Counted from the first letter of the stretch, positions 35,156 through 44,356 are shown. The stretch is 55,355 nucleotides of DNA from Brenneria roseae subsp. roseae (GCF_003115845.1 NZ_KZ819025.1:309641-364995); one strand, 5' to 3'. Notes: generated by a model from the letters alone, not told the origin. Numbers and translations: made by a program.

Positions 35156-35830
35156 TTAAGCTCCATCAACATTATGGATAAAACGGGTAAACAGCTGTGG
35201 CAGATGCTCGCATAACCAGTTAGATCCCGCGATATCTTCGCCTTGCCAGGCTGAGCGAATAATGTCGGACGTAAGCTGTTGTTCCGCATGTTGTGCCAGT
35301 GGATAATAGCTGATATGCCAGGGTTCTGCTGCGACGCCGCCGAGATCGTGAGCATAAGGGCGATAAAATCCGTATTCATGCATATGCTGACTCAGCCAGA
35401 TATTCAGCGCCGCAAAGTAACCGCCTGGCTCGTATTCCCAGGGTTCCAATTGCAGTTTTTGTCCCTCGGGCAGCAAATTCGGATCGTAAATATCCAGATC
35501 GCTGCCCCAGTGATGCCGACTGGCGCCGGGCATGGCGGACCAGCGTAAAATCGCTTTGCAGCGCTCGCCTTCATCCAGCGCCAGGATGTCCAGCGGCTGA
35601 CCATCGTTGCCCGTCACCGGGCGCTCCCCTCTGAATTTTCCATTCCAGATTAACCGCTGACGTTCGAAATCACGAAAGGTGCTGGCAGGTTGCAGATTAA
35701 GCCCGTCTTGGGCGGCGGCCTGCTGCATCGCCTGAAATGCGGGGATGGTGTCAGGATGAAGACGGTGAGGACCACTTAAAGTGACCAGATGACTGTCGCT
35801 TTTACCGGTTAACATGGCATGAGTCATCAT
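35156..35830 (-). CDS. M15 D-alanyl-D-alanine carboxypeptidase-like protein
   Basis: 224-residue protein with the VanY/M15B zinc motif: [13 protein letters not shown] supplies the SxHxxGxAxD-type ligands and EPWHISYYP the catalytic Glu and third ligand His. The family trims D-amino acids or L,D peptides from cell-wall stems. No signal peptide is visible, so a cytosolic role on recycled muropeptides or UDP precursors is possible. The ATG at 35830 overlaps the dapE TGA as ATGA, implying coupled translation with a DAP-synthesis gene. E. coli lacks this gene at the site. Confidence 0.82.
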   Translation of the reverse strand: MMTHAMLTGKSDSHLVTLSGPHRLHPDTIPAFQAMQQAAAQDGLNLQPASTFRDFERQRLIWNGKFRGERPVTGNDGQPLDILALDEGERCKAILRWSAMPGASRHHWGSDLDIYDPNLLPEGQKLQLEPWEYEPGGYFAALNIWLSQHMHEYGFYRPYAHDLGGVAAEPWHISYYPLAQHAEQQLTSDIIRSAWQGEDIAGSNWLCEHLPQLFTRFIHNVDGA

Positions 35831-36954
35831 GCGAGTAGTTGCTCCATAACGCGCTGATACATCCGGCTTAACAGCTGCAAATCCGCAGCGCTGACGCACT
35901 CGTCCACTTTGTGGATGGTGGCGTTAACCGGGCCGAGTTCTACCACCTGCGCACCCATTCGGGCGATAAAGCGTCCGTCTGATGTGCCGCCGTTGGTCAA
36001 CAACGCGGGCGTTACTTCATTGTAATGCTCTACGGCGTTAACCACCGCATCAACCAGTTCACCACGGGCTGTCAGGAATGGCTGACCGGAAAGACTCCAG
36101 TCGATAGTGTAGTTTAGCTGGTGGCGATCAAATAGTTCGGCAACGCGTTGTTTGATCAGTTCATCCGTCAGTTCCGTGCTGAAACGGAAATTGAATTGCA
36201 CCGATAATTCCCCTGGAATCACGTTGCTGCTGCCGGTGCCGGCCTGAATATTGGCAATCTGCATGCTGGTTGGCGGGAAGAATTCATTGCCCTGATCCCA
36301 TTCTGTCGTTACCAGTTCATTCAATGCGGACATGGCCCGATGTACGGGATTATCCGCCAGATGAGGGTAGGCGACGTGGCCTTGCACGCCTTGTACCCGC
36401 AAATTGGCGGTGATGGAGCCGCGGCGGCCGTTTTTCACAACGTCGCCGACTACGGTGGTGCTGGAGGGTTCACCGACCAGACAATAATCGAGTCGCTCGC
36501 GGCGTGCCATCAACGTTTCGACCACTTTGACCGTGCCATTAACGGCGCTGGCTTCTTCATCCGACGTGATCAGGAAGGCTAAACGTCCCTGATGATTGGG
36601 ATGCGCCGCCACGAAACGTTCCGCAGCCACCACCATCGCTGCCAGCGAGCCTTTCATATCCGCGGCGCCACGGCCATATAACAGGCCGTCGCGAATGGTG
36701 GGTTCAAAAGGAGGATGCTGCCAACGGCTTTCATCTCCGCTGGGTACGACATCGGTATGTCCGGCAAACGCAAGGGTTTTCCCGGTTCCGCGCCATGCCC
36801 AGAAATTCTGTGTATCGCCGAAGTTCATGGGTTCGATGGTGAAACCGATGGCTTGCAGGCGTTCAATCATGAGTTCCTGACAGCCTTCATCATGTGGACT
36901 GAGGGAAGGGCGTTTAATCAACAGTTGAGCAAGTTCGATGACCGGACAAGACAC
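35827..36954 (-). CDS. dapE: Succinyl-diaminopimelate desuccinylase DapE, GTG start
   Basis: M20-family di-zinc hydrolase that removes succinate from N-succinyl-LL-diaminopimelate on the way to DAP and lysine. Metal and catalytic motifs are in place: [28 protein letters not shown], and C-terminal [10 protein letters not shown] start at GTG 36954, which gives 375 residues beginning [12 protein letters not shown], the E. coli length; GGAG lies in the end of yffB. The gap to yffB is 1 bp, so they form one transcript. Confidence 0.95.
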   Translation of the reverse strand: MSCPVIELAQLLIKRPSLSPHDEGCQELMIERLQAIGFTIEPMNFGDTQNFWAWRGTGKTLAFAGHTDVVPSGDESRWQHPPFEPTIRDGLLYGRGAADMKGSLAAMVVAAERFVAAHPNHQGRLAFLITSDEEASAVNGTVKVVETLMARRERLDYCLVGEPSSTTVVGDVVKNGRRGSITANLRVQGVQGHVAYPHLADNPVHRAMSALNELVTTEWDQGNEFFPPTSMQIANIQAGTGSSNVIPGELSVQFNFRFSTELTDELIKQRVAELFDRHQLNYTIDWSLSGQPFLTARGELVDAVVNAVEHYNEVTPALLTNGGTSDGRFIARMGAQVVELGPVNATIHKVDECVSAADLQLLSRMYQRVMEQLLA

Positions 36955-36955
36955 G

Positions 36956-37354
36956 TTATTTGTTCTCCGCAATAAATTTCTGATAGCTGTCGGCACTGAA
37001 ACCAAGCAGCGCTTTCCCATTGTCTGTTACCAGCAGGGGGCGCTTGATCACGGCGGGTTGTTCGAGCATCAGGGCCTTCGCCGCCGCTGCGCTCTGGTCG
37101 TTGTTCTTGCTGATGAGGTTACGTTGCTCCTCGCTCAGTTTACGCCATGTTGTTCCGCGTGTATTGATAAGCGGTTGCCAGCCGAGCAGATTAATAAAGT
37201 GTTGCAGGCGTTGTTCGTCCAGACCATCGGCGCGATAGTCATGAAAGTGGTAATCAATTTGCTGTTCTTCCAGCCAGCGACGAGCTTTCTTTATGGTGTC
37301 GCAGTTTTTGATGCCGTATAGCTTAAGCAAACTTTTTTCGGTCTTGTCGTTCAT
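36956..37354 (-). CDS. yffB: ArsC/Spx-family protein YffB
   Basis: 132-residue thioredoxin-fold protein of the ArsC/Spx family. The single cysteine sits in [20 protein letters not shown] near residue 18, and RGTTWRKL and IKRPLLV are conserved. E. coli YffB (118 residues) binds glutathione and is thought to be a GSH-dependent thiol reductase; true arsenate reduction is not supported. An N-terminal extension of about 12 residues relative to E. coli is present if the ATG at 37354 is used. It heads the yffB-dapE unit. Confidence 0.92.
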   Translation of the reverse strand: MNDKTEKSLLKLYGIKNCDTIKKARRWLEEQQIDYHFHDYRADGLDEQRLQHFINLLGWQPLINTRGTTWRKLSEEQRNLISKNNDQSAAAAKALMLEQPAVIKRPLLVTDNGKALLGFSADSYQKFIAENK

Positions 37355-38015
37355 GAAAAAATGCTACCTATATGTGAGTTCTGAGCAACCGTCAACGTGA
37401 TGGCATTGATAGACAAAAGTCAATGTTGCTTCGGTATTCCGATGATAATGCCGCATCACAGGGTTTCGATCCACAGTATGAAACGATCGTGGATGAAGGA
37501 AGGCCGCATTCAAAGGACACCATCGCCAGGATATGGATCTATCCCACTGTAAATTATCGCTATTGATAGATTTTTGTGATCAAAACACTATTAATCGATC
37601 GATTATAACGATAGTTTTACAGTGGTGTTAACAGGCCAACACCGGGAAATAATATAATGTTAACGTGCTAATTATTATAATAAGAATTATGGTTGCGCAC
37701 TGATGATGGCTGTATTGTCTATTTTATGACTGACTCAATTAAAAGGACTTTTTGATATAGCCAGTGGTTATGGATTATGGGAAATGAGTAAGTTTATGAA
37801 TTAATAATAAATAAGCAGAAGGGAGGTATTACCTGTCTTCTACTTATTTATATTTGCCGACAACAGAACCCACTGATTTATAGTAAATATCTTCTTTTGT
37901 GGATAATAGCAGGGGAGATGGTTTCTGGTCTGCCTCTTGAAAAAACGGTGAGATCTACAGTGAACTAGAAAAGCAGGAATGAGAGGTTGTACGCTTTTTA
38001 TACTTTCATAAGGCT
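37355..38015. other. Long AT-rich region between yffB and ypfM
   Basis: About 660 bp with no credible gene. In E. coli the acrD side of ypfM abuts this point; here acrD is absent. The one marked structure is the inverted-repeat element at 37544-37625. Base composition from 37640 onward is much more AT-rich than flanking genes, with many stop codons in all frames. Confidence 0.45.
37544..37625. repeat. 82-bp element bounded by perfect 10-bp inverted ends
   Basis: The ends CCACTGTAAA and TTTACAGTGG are exact reverse complements. The pairing continues inward imperfectly (TATCG with CGATA and more) for about 24 bp per arm, leaving a centre rich in ATCGAT words. No target duplication is seen. It could be a MITE-like remnant, a bidirectional structural element or a binding region. 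Confidence 0.55.
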
Positions 38016-38044
38016 TTTACCTGTTCAAAAAGTGTGCGTATAAT
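38016..38044 (+). promoter_or_regulatory. Candidate RpoD promoter for ypfM
   Basis: A perfect TATAAT lies at 38039-38044, with TTTACC at 38016-38021 as -35 box and 17 bp between them. The ypfM start codon is 30 bp downstream. Confidence 0.55.
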
Positions 38045-38073
38045 ACGTCGCCGTTAATTATCAAGAGGTCCAT

Positions 38074-38133
38074 ATGATAGAAGTAGAAGTGAGTAATTGG
38101 AAAGATTTTATCGAAGCAATGTTACGTAAATAA
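38074..38133 (+). CDS. ypfM: 19-residue small protein YpfM
   Basis: The frame encodes MIEVEVSNWKDFIEAMLRK, which aligns along its whole length with E. coli YpfM as I remember it (MIER-GNWKDFIEVMLRK). An AGAGG ribosome site lies 6 nt before the ATG, a good promoter stands upstream and an intrinsic terminator 55 bp downstream, so this is a complete monocistronic small-protein gene. The peptide is predicted to form one amphipathic helix. Function unknown. Conservation at the same side of yffB supports it as real. Confidence 0.88.
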   Translation: MIEVEVSNWKDFIEAMLRK

Positions 38134-38187
38134 TAATTAAATGTTATCCCGCCATTGCAAACCAGGAATAAAATCGTTAGTGAAGTA

Positions 38188-38222
38188 GGCAGTATTGATA
38201 ATACCAATACTGCCTTTGTTTT
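38188..38222 (+). terminator. Terminator of ypfM
   Basis: GGCAGTATTG (38188-38197) pairs perfectly with CAATACTGCC (38205-38214), followed by TTTGTTTT. Confidence 0.88.
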
Positions 38223-38372
38223 ATACAAAATGAGGAAACCTGAGTAAATAAAAGAGGGTATTTTATTTTTATATTTAAATCATAATGTTGTGATTTTTAC
38301 TCGTTTCCATTCATGATGCGGGCTTGTTTTAGGGCTGTTTTAACCTGGAAATAGGGATCTTCTTGCCGCGTC

Positions 38373-39068
38373 TTACCTATCGAGCGCATATTGAGCGGCG
38401 GCGAGTGCGTGTAACCTGCTGGTATCAAAAAGAGGAACGGTAGCATCTTTTGCACTGATGAGGAGAGGGATCTCTGTACAGCCAAGGATAATGCCTTCGG
38501 CACCTTGCTGTTCAAGCTGCCGGATGATTTTTTGATATGCCCGGCGTGAAGCGTCAACGATTTTCCCCTGACACAACTCGTCGTAAATAATACGGTTTAC
38601 CACCGATTTTCCCGCTTGATCAGGCACAATGACTTCAACGTGGTAGCGATCGTAAAGCCTCTGTCGGTAAAAATCCTGCTCCATGGTATATCGTGTTCCC
38701 AATAGGCCGACTTTCTTTAATCCGTGTTTTTTCAGGCTTTCACCGGTGGCATCGGCGATATGTAACAGGGGCAGTTTGCTGGCGAGTTCAATGTGGTCCG
38801 CCACTTTATGCATGGTATTGGTGCAAATGACGATAGCATCGGCACCCGCCTGACGTAGTCCTATGGCTATCCCCGAGAGTACCTCTGCCGCTTGTTCCCA
38901 GTCTCCCTGTGATTGCAGACGCTCAATATCGTGAAAGTTCACGCTATGCAGAATGATTTTGGCGGAATGTAAACCGCCAAGCTGGTGCTTAACGTATTCA
39001 TTGATCGTGCGATAGTAGGGGATGGTGGATTCCCAACTCATGCCGCCGATTAGACCGAGTGTTTTCAT
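38373..39068 (-). CDS. ygeA: Broad-specificity amino-acid racemase YgeA
   Basis: PLP-independent racemase of the aspartate/glutamate racemase family, 231 residues against 230 in E. coli YgeA, which racemises homoserine, methionine and other amino acids. The two catalytic cysteines are in CTNTMHKVADH and GCTEIPLL, and the N-terminus is MKTLGLIGGMSWESTIPYYR. I use the second of two ATGs (39068) because AAGGA is then at 8 nt. It is divergent from cspE. It might supply or remove D-amino acids, which links in theme to the D-amino-acid module at 16-22 kb. Confidence 0.92.
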   Translation of the reverse strand: MKTLGLIGGMSWESTIPYYRTINEYVKHQLGGLHSAKIILHSVNFHDIERLQSQGDWEQAAEVLSGIAIGLRQAGADAIVICTNTMHKVADHIELASKLPLLHIADATGESLKKHGLKKVGLLGTRYTMEQDFYRQRLYDRYHVEVIVPDQAGKSVVNRIIYDELCQGKIVDASRRAYQKIIRQLEQQGAEGIILGCTEIPLLISAKDATVPLFDTSRLHALAAAQYALDR

Positions 39069-39268
39069 CGTCATTTTCCTTCGACAATTGATATCATAGA
39101 AAATCGATATCATAAAAAGTGTTGAATAGAGTGGAAAGTACCTGTCAGAGACCTGCGTGCCGTCAGAATGCGTCTGCCTTTTCGTTCAGCATACATTTTT
39201 AGCGATTTTTATCACTTTTTATCCATCTTCAACTGGACAAATGAGCAATCTATTGCTGTACTGTACGG

Positions 39269-39285
39269 GACACAGATTTTGTGTC
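39269..39285 (+). promoter_or_regulatory. Leader hairpin before cspE
   Basis: GACACA (39269-39274) pairs with TGTGTC (39280-39285) around GATTT, 27 bp before the cspE start. Cold-shock protein leaders are usually structured; the role here is not known. Confidence 0.4.
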
Positions 39286-39311
39286 TTTCATTCATGTTAA
39301 AGGTAAGTTTG

Positions 39312-39521
39312 ATGTCTAAGATTAAAGGTAGCGTTAAGTGGTTTAATGAGTCCAAAGGATTCGGTTTCATTACTCCGGAAGATGGTAGCAAAGACGTTTT
39401 CGTACATTTCTCTGCCATTCAGAGCAACGGTTTCAAAACTCTGGCTGAAGGTCAGCGTGTAGAATTTGAAATCACCAGCGGTGCGAAAGGTCCATCTGCT
39501 GCTAACGTTATCGCTATTTAA
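39312..39521 (+). CDS. cspE: Cold-shock-family RNA chaperone CspE
   Basis: 69-residue beta-barrel protein binding single-stranded RNA and DNA. RNP1 KGFGFITPE and RNP2 DVFVHFSAI are intact. It begins [14 protein letters not shown], and the pattern [20 protein letters not shown] identifies CspE rather than CspA or CspC. CspE is made at 37 degrees and acts as an RNA chaperone and transcription antiterminator. AGGTAAG precedes the ATG at 39312. A classical terminator follows, and crcB converges from the other side. Confidence 0.95.
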   Translation: MSKIKGSVKWFNESKGFGFITPEDGSKDVFVHFSAIQSNGFKTLAEGQRVEFEITSGAKGPSAANVIAI

Positions 39522-39538
39522 TTATACCGATTTCTTGA

Positions 39539-39566
39539 AAAACCCGCCGAAAGGCGGGTTTTTTTT
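39539..39566 (+). terminator. Terminator of cspE
   Basis: AAAACCCGCC pairs perfectly with GGCGGGTTTT around GAAA and is followed by an extended T-run. Confidence 0.95.
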
Positions 39567-39593
39567 GCGCCGATTTTTGCTTTGGCATCATTG

Positions 39594-39977
39594 TTAGTGG
39601 GTAGTCACCCATGTTACCAGTGCGAAAGCCAGCGCGGTCATGAGCAGCGATCCAGCCAGATTCAGTAAAACATGCAATCCCGCCGCCGCCAGATGTCCAC
39701 TTTGCAAGAACATGACCACTTCAGCGGAAAACGTCGAGAAGGTGGTTAAACCGCCGCAGAGTCCCGTAGTTATAAATATTTTCCAATCCTGACCGAGATG
39801 GGGATGGCGCAGGAAGTAAGCCAGTGCGCCGCCGATAATAAAGGCGCCAATCAGGTTAGCCAATGAGGTTCCCAGCGGCAGATTGGCGTACAGGTTGTTA
39901 AATTTCAAACCTAACAGCCAGCGCGCGACGCTTCCTATTCCACCACCAATAAATACCGCAAGCATTGTACTGAACAT
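39594..39977 (-). CDS. crcB: Fluoride channel CrcB (Fluc)
   Basis: 127-residue four-helix membrane protein that forms dual-topology dimers and lets fluoride leave the cell. The conserved [12 protein letters not shown] near residue 11, [10 protein letters not shown] with the key asparagine near 41, and [13 protein letters not shown] near 72 are present. The ribosome site is AAGGG. A fluoride riboswitch lies in the leader, about 75 bp upstream, so expression is expected to rise with fluoride. Confidence 0.96.
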   Translation of the reverse strand: MFSTMLAVFIGGGIGSVARWLLGLKFNNLYANLPLGTSLANLIGAFIIGGALAYFLRHPHLGQDWKIFITTGLCGGLTTFSTFSAEVVMFLQSGHLAAAGLHVLLNLAGSLLMTALAFALVTWVTTH

Positions 39978-40029
39978 AATGACCCTTTTTCATCATACCA
40001 GCAGATCTCGGAGAGCAGCGCGCAGGATG

Positions 40030-40098
40030 CTACGCCCCCTTCCGAGGAATACGTAGACATCATCAGCCGAATGGCGGTTATGGAGGAATGTCATCTCC
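40030..40098 (-). ncRNA. Fluoride riboswitch (crcB motif)
   Basis: On the minus strand the aptamer starts at 40098 with GGAGATGACATTCCTCC, continues ATAACCGCC and closes with GCTGATGATGTCTACG near 40052. This matches the crcB-motif consensus: GG-N-GATG-N3-TTC-N-CC pseudoknot arm, AAnCGC and the GC-TGATGnnGCCTAC 3' part. CTACG at the aptamer end can instead pair with CGTAG just downstream (40030-40034), a plausible switch helix. There is no T-run, so control is likely translational or Rho-dependent. Confidence 0.85.
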
Positions 40099-40282
40099 GT
40101 TTGGCAGAGAAAGTCTACGCTTTCTTCATGCTTTTTTGTAGTTTTGCTGAATATGAAAAGGACCGGTATGGCGTCTTAATTTGTTACAGATGGTGATTGT
40201 TTTGCAAACCGGAAGGTTCTACATAGAAAGGATATTCTTCGTTCGCCGGACTTCTCCGGCATCTGTAATCAGGTAGGTAAGT

Positions 40283-40468
40283 ATGGAAGGTATCAGTATT
40301 GCCAAGCTGTTGGTCATTGGTGCATTGATCGTACTGTTATTTGGCACGAATAAACTGCGCAGTCTGGGTGGCGATCTGGGCGCGGCGATTAAAGGGTTCA
40401 AGAAGGCAATGAATGACGATCGGCCGGCAAAGGGCAATGATCCCGACACGTCTCGTAAAGAGCCCTGA
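40283..40468 (+). CDS. tatE: Twin-arginine translocase subunit TatE
   Basis: 61-residue TatA-family protein with one membrane helix (about 6-22, [15 protein letters not shown]), the family hinge [20 protein letters not shown] and a short charged amphipathic tail. TatE partly substitutes for TatA in export of folded proteins. E. coli TatE has 67 residues and also lies between crcB and lipA. AGGTAGG precedes the ATG. It converges with lipA across a terminator. Confidence 0.93.
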   Translation: MEGISIAKLLVIGALIVLLFGTNKLRSLGGDLGAAIKGFKKAMNDDRPAKGNDPDTSRKEP

Positions 40469-40483
40469 TCTGTTGGAACAAAC

Positions 40484-40512
40484 GAAAACGAACGGCATTG
40501 CCGTCCGTTTTC
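40484..40512. terminator. Terminator between tatE and lipA
   Basis: GAAAACG-A-ACGG pairs with CCGT-C-CGTTTTC around CATTG. A- and T-runs on the arms let it act for both convergent genes. Confidence 0.75.
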
Positions 40513-40572
40513 ATTACCCATGCTGATGTGTAACTAAATATAAGCGCGCCGCCGGTGCTTATATCGAGTCAT

Positions 40573-41538
40573 TTATTTCACTTCAATCCCTTTTGCCTGC
40601 AAGTCGGCATGGTAAGAGGAGCGAACAAATGGTCCACAGGCCGCATGGGTGAACCCCATTGCCATGGCTTCGGCTTTCATTTCGTCGAACTCTTCAGGGC
40701 TGACATAACGCTGTACGGGAAGGTGATGACGGCTTGGTTGCAGATATTGTCCCAGCGTCAGCATGGTTACACCGTGACGGCGCAGGTCGCGCATTACCTC
40801 AACAATCTCGGCATTGGTTTCACCCAGACCGACCATCAAACCGGATTTGGTTGGAATATCGGGGTGAGCGGTCTTGAAATTTTCCAGCAGTTTCAAGGAC
40901 CATTCGTAGTTGGCGCCCGGGCGAACCTGACGATAAATACGCGGTACGTTCTCCAGATTGTGGTTGAATACGTCTGGCGGCGTGGCGGTCAGAATATCCA
41001 GTGCGCGATCCATTCGGCCACGGAAATCCGGTACCAGCGTTTCGATACGAATATTGGGGTTCTTGCGGCGAATTGCATTGATGCAATCCGCAAAATGTTG
41101 GGCTCCGCCGTCGCGCAGGTCATCACGGTCAACCGAGGTGATAACCACGTAGCGCAGTCCCATATCATGAATGGTTTGCGCCAGTTTTTCCGGCTCGTTG
41201 GCATCGGGAGCGATAGGACGGCCGTGGGCAACGTCGCAGAATGGACAGCGGCGCGTACAAATGGCGCCCAGAATCATGAACGTTGCCGTGCCATGGTTAA
41301 AACATTCAGCCAGATTTGGGCAGGAAGCTTCTTCGCAAACCGAGTGCAGCCCATTTTTACGCATCGCGGCTTTAATGCCCTGAATACGGCTTGAGTCAGC
41401 CGGAAGTTTAATCCTCATCCATTCAGGTTTGCGCAGAATTTCCTGTCGCTCGGTGACGACAGTACGCACCGGGATTAGCGCCATTTTATCGGCATCGCGG
41501 TATTTTACGCCGCGCTCGATCTGAATCGGTTTACTCAT
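40573..41538 (-). CDS. lipA: Lipoyl synthase LipA
   Basis: Radical-SAM enzyme with two 4Fe-4S clusters that inserts two sulfur atoms into octanoyl-lipoyl domains. The auxiliary cluster cysteines lie in [12 protein letters not shown] and the radical-SAM cluster in [10 protein letters not shown]; the third ligand region with the C-terminal Ser is in [12 protein letters not shown]. It has 321 residues, as in E. coli. It follows lipB after a 206-bp gap that holds no gene; E. coli has ybeF there. Confidence 0.96.
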   Translation of the reverse strand: MSKPIQIERGVKYRDADKMALIPVRTVVTERQEILRKPEWMRIKLPADSSRIQGIKAAMRKNGLHSVCEEASCPNLAECFNHGTATFMILGAICTRRCPFCDVAHGRPIAPDANEPEKLAQTIHDMGLRYVVITSVDRDDLRDGGAQHFADCINAIRRKNPNIRIETLVPDFRGRMDRALDILTATPPDVFNHNLENVPRIYRQVRPGANYEWSLKLLENFKTAHPDIPTKSGLMVGLGETNAEIVEVMRDLRRHGVTMLTLGQYLQPSRHHLPVQRYVSPEEFDEMKAEAMAMGFTHAACGPFVRSSYHADLQAKGIEVK

Positions 41539-41744
41539 GTTTGCGTAAGTTCCAGTTCTGAATCGTTTCTCTGAATTTTTTATCTAAATTCAAAGGATTA
41601 TGTGTTTCGTTAAAATTTTTTTTAAAAAACTCTAAAAATTATATCATCTTGCCTGACGACAATCAGCTTTTGAGCAATCAAAATGAAGAAATTATGTAAA
41701 TAAAATGTGATTAATCGTCAGGTGTAATCTATCCCACGGTTTGT

Positions 41745-42461
41745 CTATGAACTTTTTGGCGACAGGATCGCACCATTTTCAATGGGTTGCGGTTCACCCT
41801 GCGTTGCCATATTCCAGTGAACCAGCTCGTGTTCACGGTAATTCAGCTGTTGCAGAAATGTCTTCACCAGAACGGGTGCGGTATCTTCGAGCGTCACGCC
41901 GGGCACCAGTTCGCTGAGCTGCGTCATCACCATACCGGCATAGCCACAGGGATTGATACGTAGGAATGGCGACAGATCCATCGCAATGTTCAGCGCCAAT
42001 CCATGGAAAGAGCATCCTTTGCGAATACGTAGCCCCAGCGAACAGATTTTGCGTTCACCGACATACACGCCGGGCGCGTCGGCGCGCGCATGGGCCTTGA
42101 TGTGGAAATCAGCCAGCGTATCCACGACGGTGTTTTCTATCAATGTCACCAGTTGGCGAACGCCCAGCTTGCGTCGCTTCAAATCAATCAGAATATACAT
42201 CACCTGCTGGCCGGGGCCATGGTAGGTGACCTGTCCGCCTCTGTCGCTCTGAATGACAGGGATATTGCCGGGCATGAGAACATGTTCCGCTTTGCCTGCC
42301 TGGCCCTGGGTGAACACCGGCGAGTGTTGAACCAGCCAGATTTCATCCAGCGTTTTGTCGTCGCGCAGATCGGTGAACTTATGCATCGCCAGTGAGACGG
42401 CTTCGTATGGTTGTACGTCGAATTGGCGTACGATGATCTTATCCTGTAGCAAACGTGTCAT
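41745..42461 (-). CDS. lipB: Octanoyltransferase LipB
   Basis: Transfers octanoyl from acyl carrier protein to lipoyl domains, the step before LipA. The conserved segments [32 protein letters not shown] (catalytic lysine) and NPCGYAG (catalytic cysteine) are present. It is 238 residues, about 25 longer than the E. coli protein, mainly from a C-terminal extension ending in [17 protein letters not shown] on the minus strand at 42489-42494 may be its -10 box. Confidence 0.95.
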   Translation of the reverse strand: MTRLLQDKIIVRQFDVQPYEAVSLAMHKFTDLRDDKTLDEIWLVQHSPVFTQGQAGKAEHVLMPGNIPVIQSDRGGQVTYHGPGQQVMYILIDLKRRKLGVRQLVTLIENTVVDTLADFHIKAHARADAPGVYVGERKICSLGLRIRKGCSFHGLALNIAMDLSPFLRINPCGYAGMVMTQLSELVPGVTLEDTAPVLVKTFLQQLNYREHELVHWNMATQGEPQPIENGAILSPKSS

Positions 42462-42488
42462 CTTCAGGTTAAGGAAAGGATGGAGAGG

Positions 42489-42530
42489 ATTATAGCGGCG
42501 GGAAACACACTAAGCACGTTTTCCCGCCGC
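42489..42530 (-). promoter_or_regulatory. ybeD-lipB intergenic hairpin and -10 box
   Basis: GCGGCGGGAAA (42495-42505) and TTTCCCGCCGC (42520-42530) are an 11-bp perfect dyad. On the minus strand it is followed at once by TATAAT, so the site may combine an end-of-ybeD hairpin with the lipB promoter; the -35 box (GTGCTT at 17 bp) is poor. Confidence 0.35.
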
Positions 42531-42567
42531 ATTATGTCATCGGCAGACGGCGAAGGATGGGAATGAG

Positions 42568-42831
42568 TTACAGCACCATCCGGACAATTTCGATGTTGCC
42601 CAGTTCTTCATACAGCGTTTCCACCTGCTCAATGTGTGTTGCAGTAATGGTAATGGAAATAGAATGGTAATTCCCTTTGCTGCTGGGTTTGACTTGTGGC
42701 GTATAGTCGCCGGGCGCATGACGTTGCACCACTTCAACGACCTGATCGACCAACTCTGGTTTCGCCAATCCCATCACCTTGTAAGTAAAAGGGCAGGGGA
42801 ATTCAAGCAGTTCGTTTAATTTGGTTTTCAT
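42568..42831 (-). CDS. ybeD: UPF0250 protein YbeD
   Basis: 87-residue ACT-like alpha/beta protein starting [20 protein letters not shown], equal in length to E. coli YbeD. The ATG at 42831 is chosen because GGAGCGCAG precedes it. E. coli YbeD structurally resembles allosteric ACT domains; a link to lipoate or ribosomal regulation is suggested by its constant place between dacA and lipB but is unproven. Confidence 0.93.
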   Translation of the reverse strand: MKTKLNELLEFPCPFTYKVMGLAKPELVDQVVEVVQRHAPGDYTPQVKPSSKGNYHSISITITATHIEQVETLYEELGNIEIVRMVL

Positions 42832-42867
42832 CTGCGCTCCAGAGCATATTGCAATTGTATAAATTAT

Positions 42868-42924
42868 CACTCCCGCCGAATGCGGGAGTGAGCAACATCA
42901 TCTATATGGGGACAAACTGTCCCC
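42868..42924 (-). terminator. Two hairpins between dacA and ybeD
   Basis: CACTCCCGC (42868-42876) pairs with GCGGGAGTG (42882-42890), and GGGGACA (42908-42914) with TGTCCCC (42918-42924). Both stems are perfect but lack T-runs, so they may pause, stabilise or only partly terminate the dacA transcript. Confidence 0.45.
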
Positions 42925-42936
42925 TTGCAAGAGGGA

Positions 42937-44148
42937 TTAACCGAACCAGTGGTGGAACATCAGTTTAATGTAGTCGATCATACGACCGAAGATCCCGCCT
43001 TCTTTGACTTCGTTCATGACGACCAACGGGCGCTGGTCGATGGTTTTACCATCCAACTGGAAGTTGATTGCACCCACAACCTGATTTTTGGCCAGCGGCG
43101 CATGCAGTTCAGTATTATCCAGCACATAGCTGGCTTTCAGGTCTTTCATGCGGCCACGTGGAATGGTCAGATAAACATCTTTCTCAACACCTAATGCAAC
43201 CCGATCGTTGTCACCGAACCAGACTGGCTCAGAAGCGAACTCTTTACCGGTTTTCAACGGTGCGACCGTTTCAAAGAAGCGGAAACCCCAGGTCAGCAGT
43301 TTCTTGCTTTCGGCTTCACGGCCTTTAAAGGTTCGTCCCCCCATCACCGTTGAGATCAGACGCATCTGGCCTTCCGTCGCAGAGGCGACCAGATTATAGC
43401 CTGCGGATGAAGTGTGGCCGGTTTTAATCCCATCCACGTTCAGGCTGCTATCCCACAGCAATCCATTACGGTTGGGCTGACGGATATTGTTAAAGGTGAA
43501 ATCTTTCTCTTTGTAGGTCGCGTATTCTTCCGGCACATCGCGGATGAGCGCCTGACCAATCAACGCCATATCACGGGCAGAGCTGAACTGGCCCGGCGCG
43601 TCGAGGCCGTGTACGGTTTCAAAGTTGGTATTTTGCAGGCCAAGCGCTTTCACGTAGCCATTCATCAGATTAACGAATGCATCCTGACTGCCGGCAACAT
43701 AGTCGGCCATGGCAACGCAGGCATCATTACCCGATTGCAGGATAATGCCGCGGTTCAACTGGGAAACCGGCACGCGATCGCCCGGTTTCAGAAACATCAG
43801 TGAAGATCCCTTGAAAACAGGGTTGCCGGTCGCCCAGGCGTCTTTACCAACGGTAACGATATCGTTCGGGGTGATTTTCCCTGATTTTATCGCCTGACCG
43901 ATAACATAACTGGTCATCATTTTGGTCAGACTGGCCGGATCGCGGCGTGCATCGGCATTCATTTCCGCCAGCACTTTTCCGGAGTTGTAATCAATCAGGA
44001 TGTATGATTCTGCATCAATTTGCGGGACGCCGGGGATCATCGTTTTCAGATTAATATCATCGGCATAAGCAAAAGAAGATGCACTAATGGCGAGCAAAGC
44101 GCCAAGCGCAGTACGTTTAGTAAAACGAGACGTGTTTACAGTATTCAT
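42937..44148 (-). CDS. dacA: D-alanyl-D-alanine carboxypeptidase DacA (PBP5)
   Basis: Periplasmic penicillin-binding protein 5, which trims the terminal D-alanine from pentapeptides and keeps cell diameter even. A signal peptide ends near AYA-DD at residue 29. The serine motif is Ser73-x-x-Lys76 in ASLTKMM, followed by SGN and KTG ([11 protein letters not shown]). The C-terminal amphipathic anchor [14 protein letters not shown] is present. The length of 403 equals E. coli. Confidence 0.96.
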   Translation of the reverse strand: MNTVNTSRFTKRTALGALLAISASSFAYADDINLKTMIPGVPQIDAESYILIDYNSGKVLAEMNADARRDPASLTKMMTSYVIGQAIKSGKITPNDIVTVGKDAWATGNPVFKGSSLMFLKPGDRVPVSQLNRGIILQSGNDACVAMADYVAGSQDAFVNLMNGYVKALGLQNTNFETVHGLDAPGQFSSARDMALIGQALIRDVPEEYATYKEKDFTFNNIRQPNRNGLLWDSSLNVDGIKTGHTSSAGYNLVASATEGQMRLISTVMGGRTFKGREAESKKLLTWGFRFFETVAPLKTGKEFASEPVWFGDNDRVALGVEKDVYLTIPRGRMKDLKASYVLDNTELHAPLAKNQVVGAINFQLDGKTIDQRPLVVMNEVKEGGIFGRMIDYIKLMFHHWFG

Positions 44149-44252
44149 GATTGGAACAACAACATCCGTGGGTATAAGTTAAAAACGAGCCACACTATAG
44201 CAGATGAGAAATTGGCAGGCATCAGACATTACGTTACGCGATTTTTCGAAAA

Positions 44253-44349
44253 GAGCGGGATATTATCTCAACCCGCTCCTGCGCATGAATGCCGGCGGCG
44301 GTGACGAACCGGTCACCTTTCCTGGATACTGTCACCGATCGGGTGACAG
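44253..44349 (-). terminator. rlpA-dacA intergenic hairpin cluster
   Basis: Three dyads lie here: GAGCGGG/CCCGCTC (44253-44278) with a short T-run on the minus strand, GGTGAC/GTCACC (44310-44327) and CTGTCACC/GGTGACAG (44329-44349). The last two share GGTGAC and GTCACC words, so they can pair with each other in alternative folds. Confidence 0.45.
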
Positions 44350-44356
44350 GCCCTTG

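Noticed and set aside
37355-38073. Hidden acrD remnant between yffB and ypfM
   Set aside because: All six frames are closed by frequent stops and no efflux-pump motif is visible.
40555-41394. 279-codon plus-strand frame opposite lipA
   Set aside because: The opposite strand encodes a full-length lipoyl synthase with all cysteine motifs.
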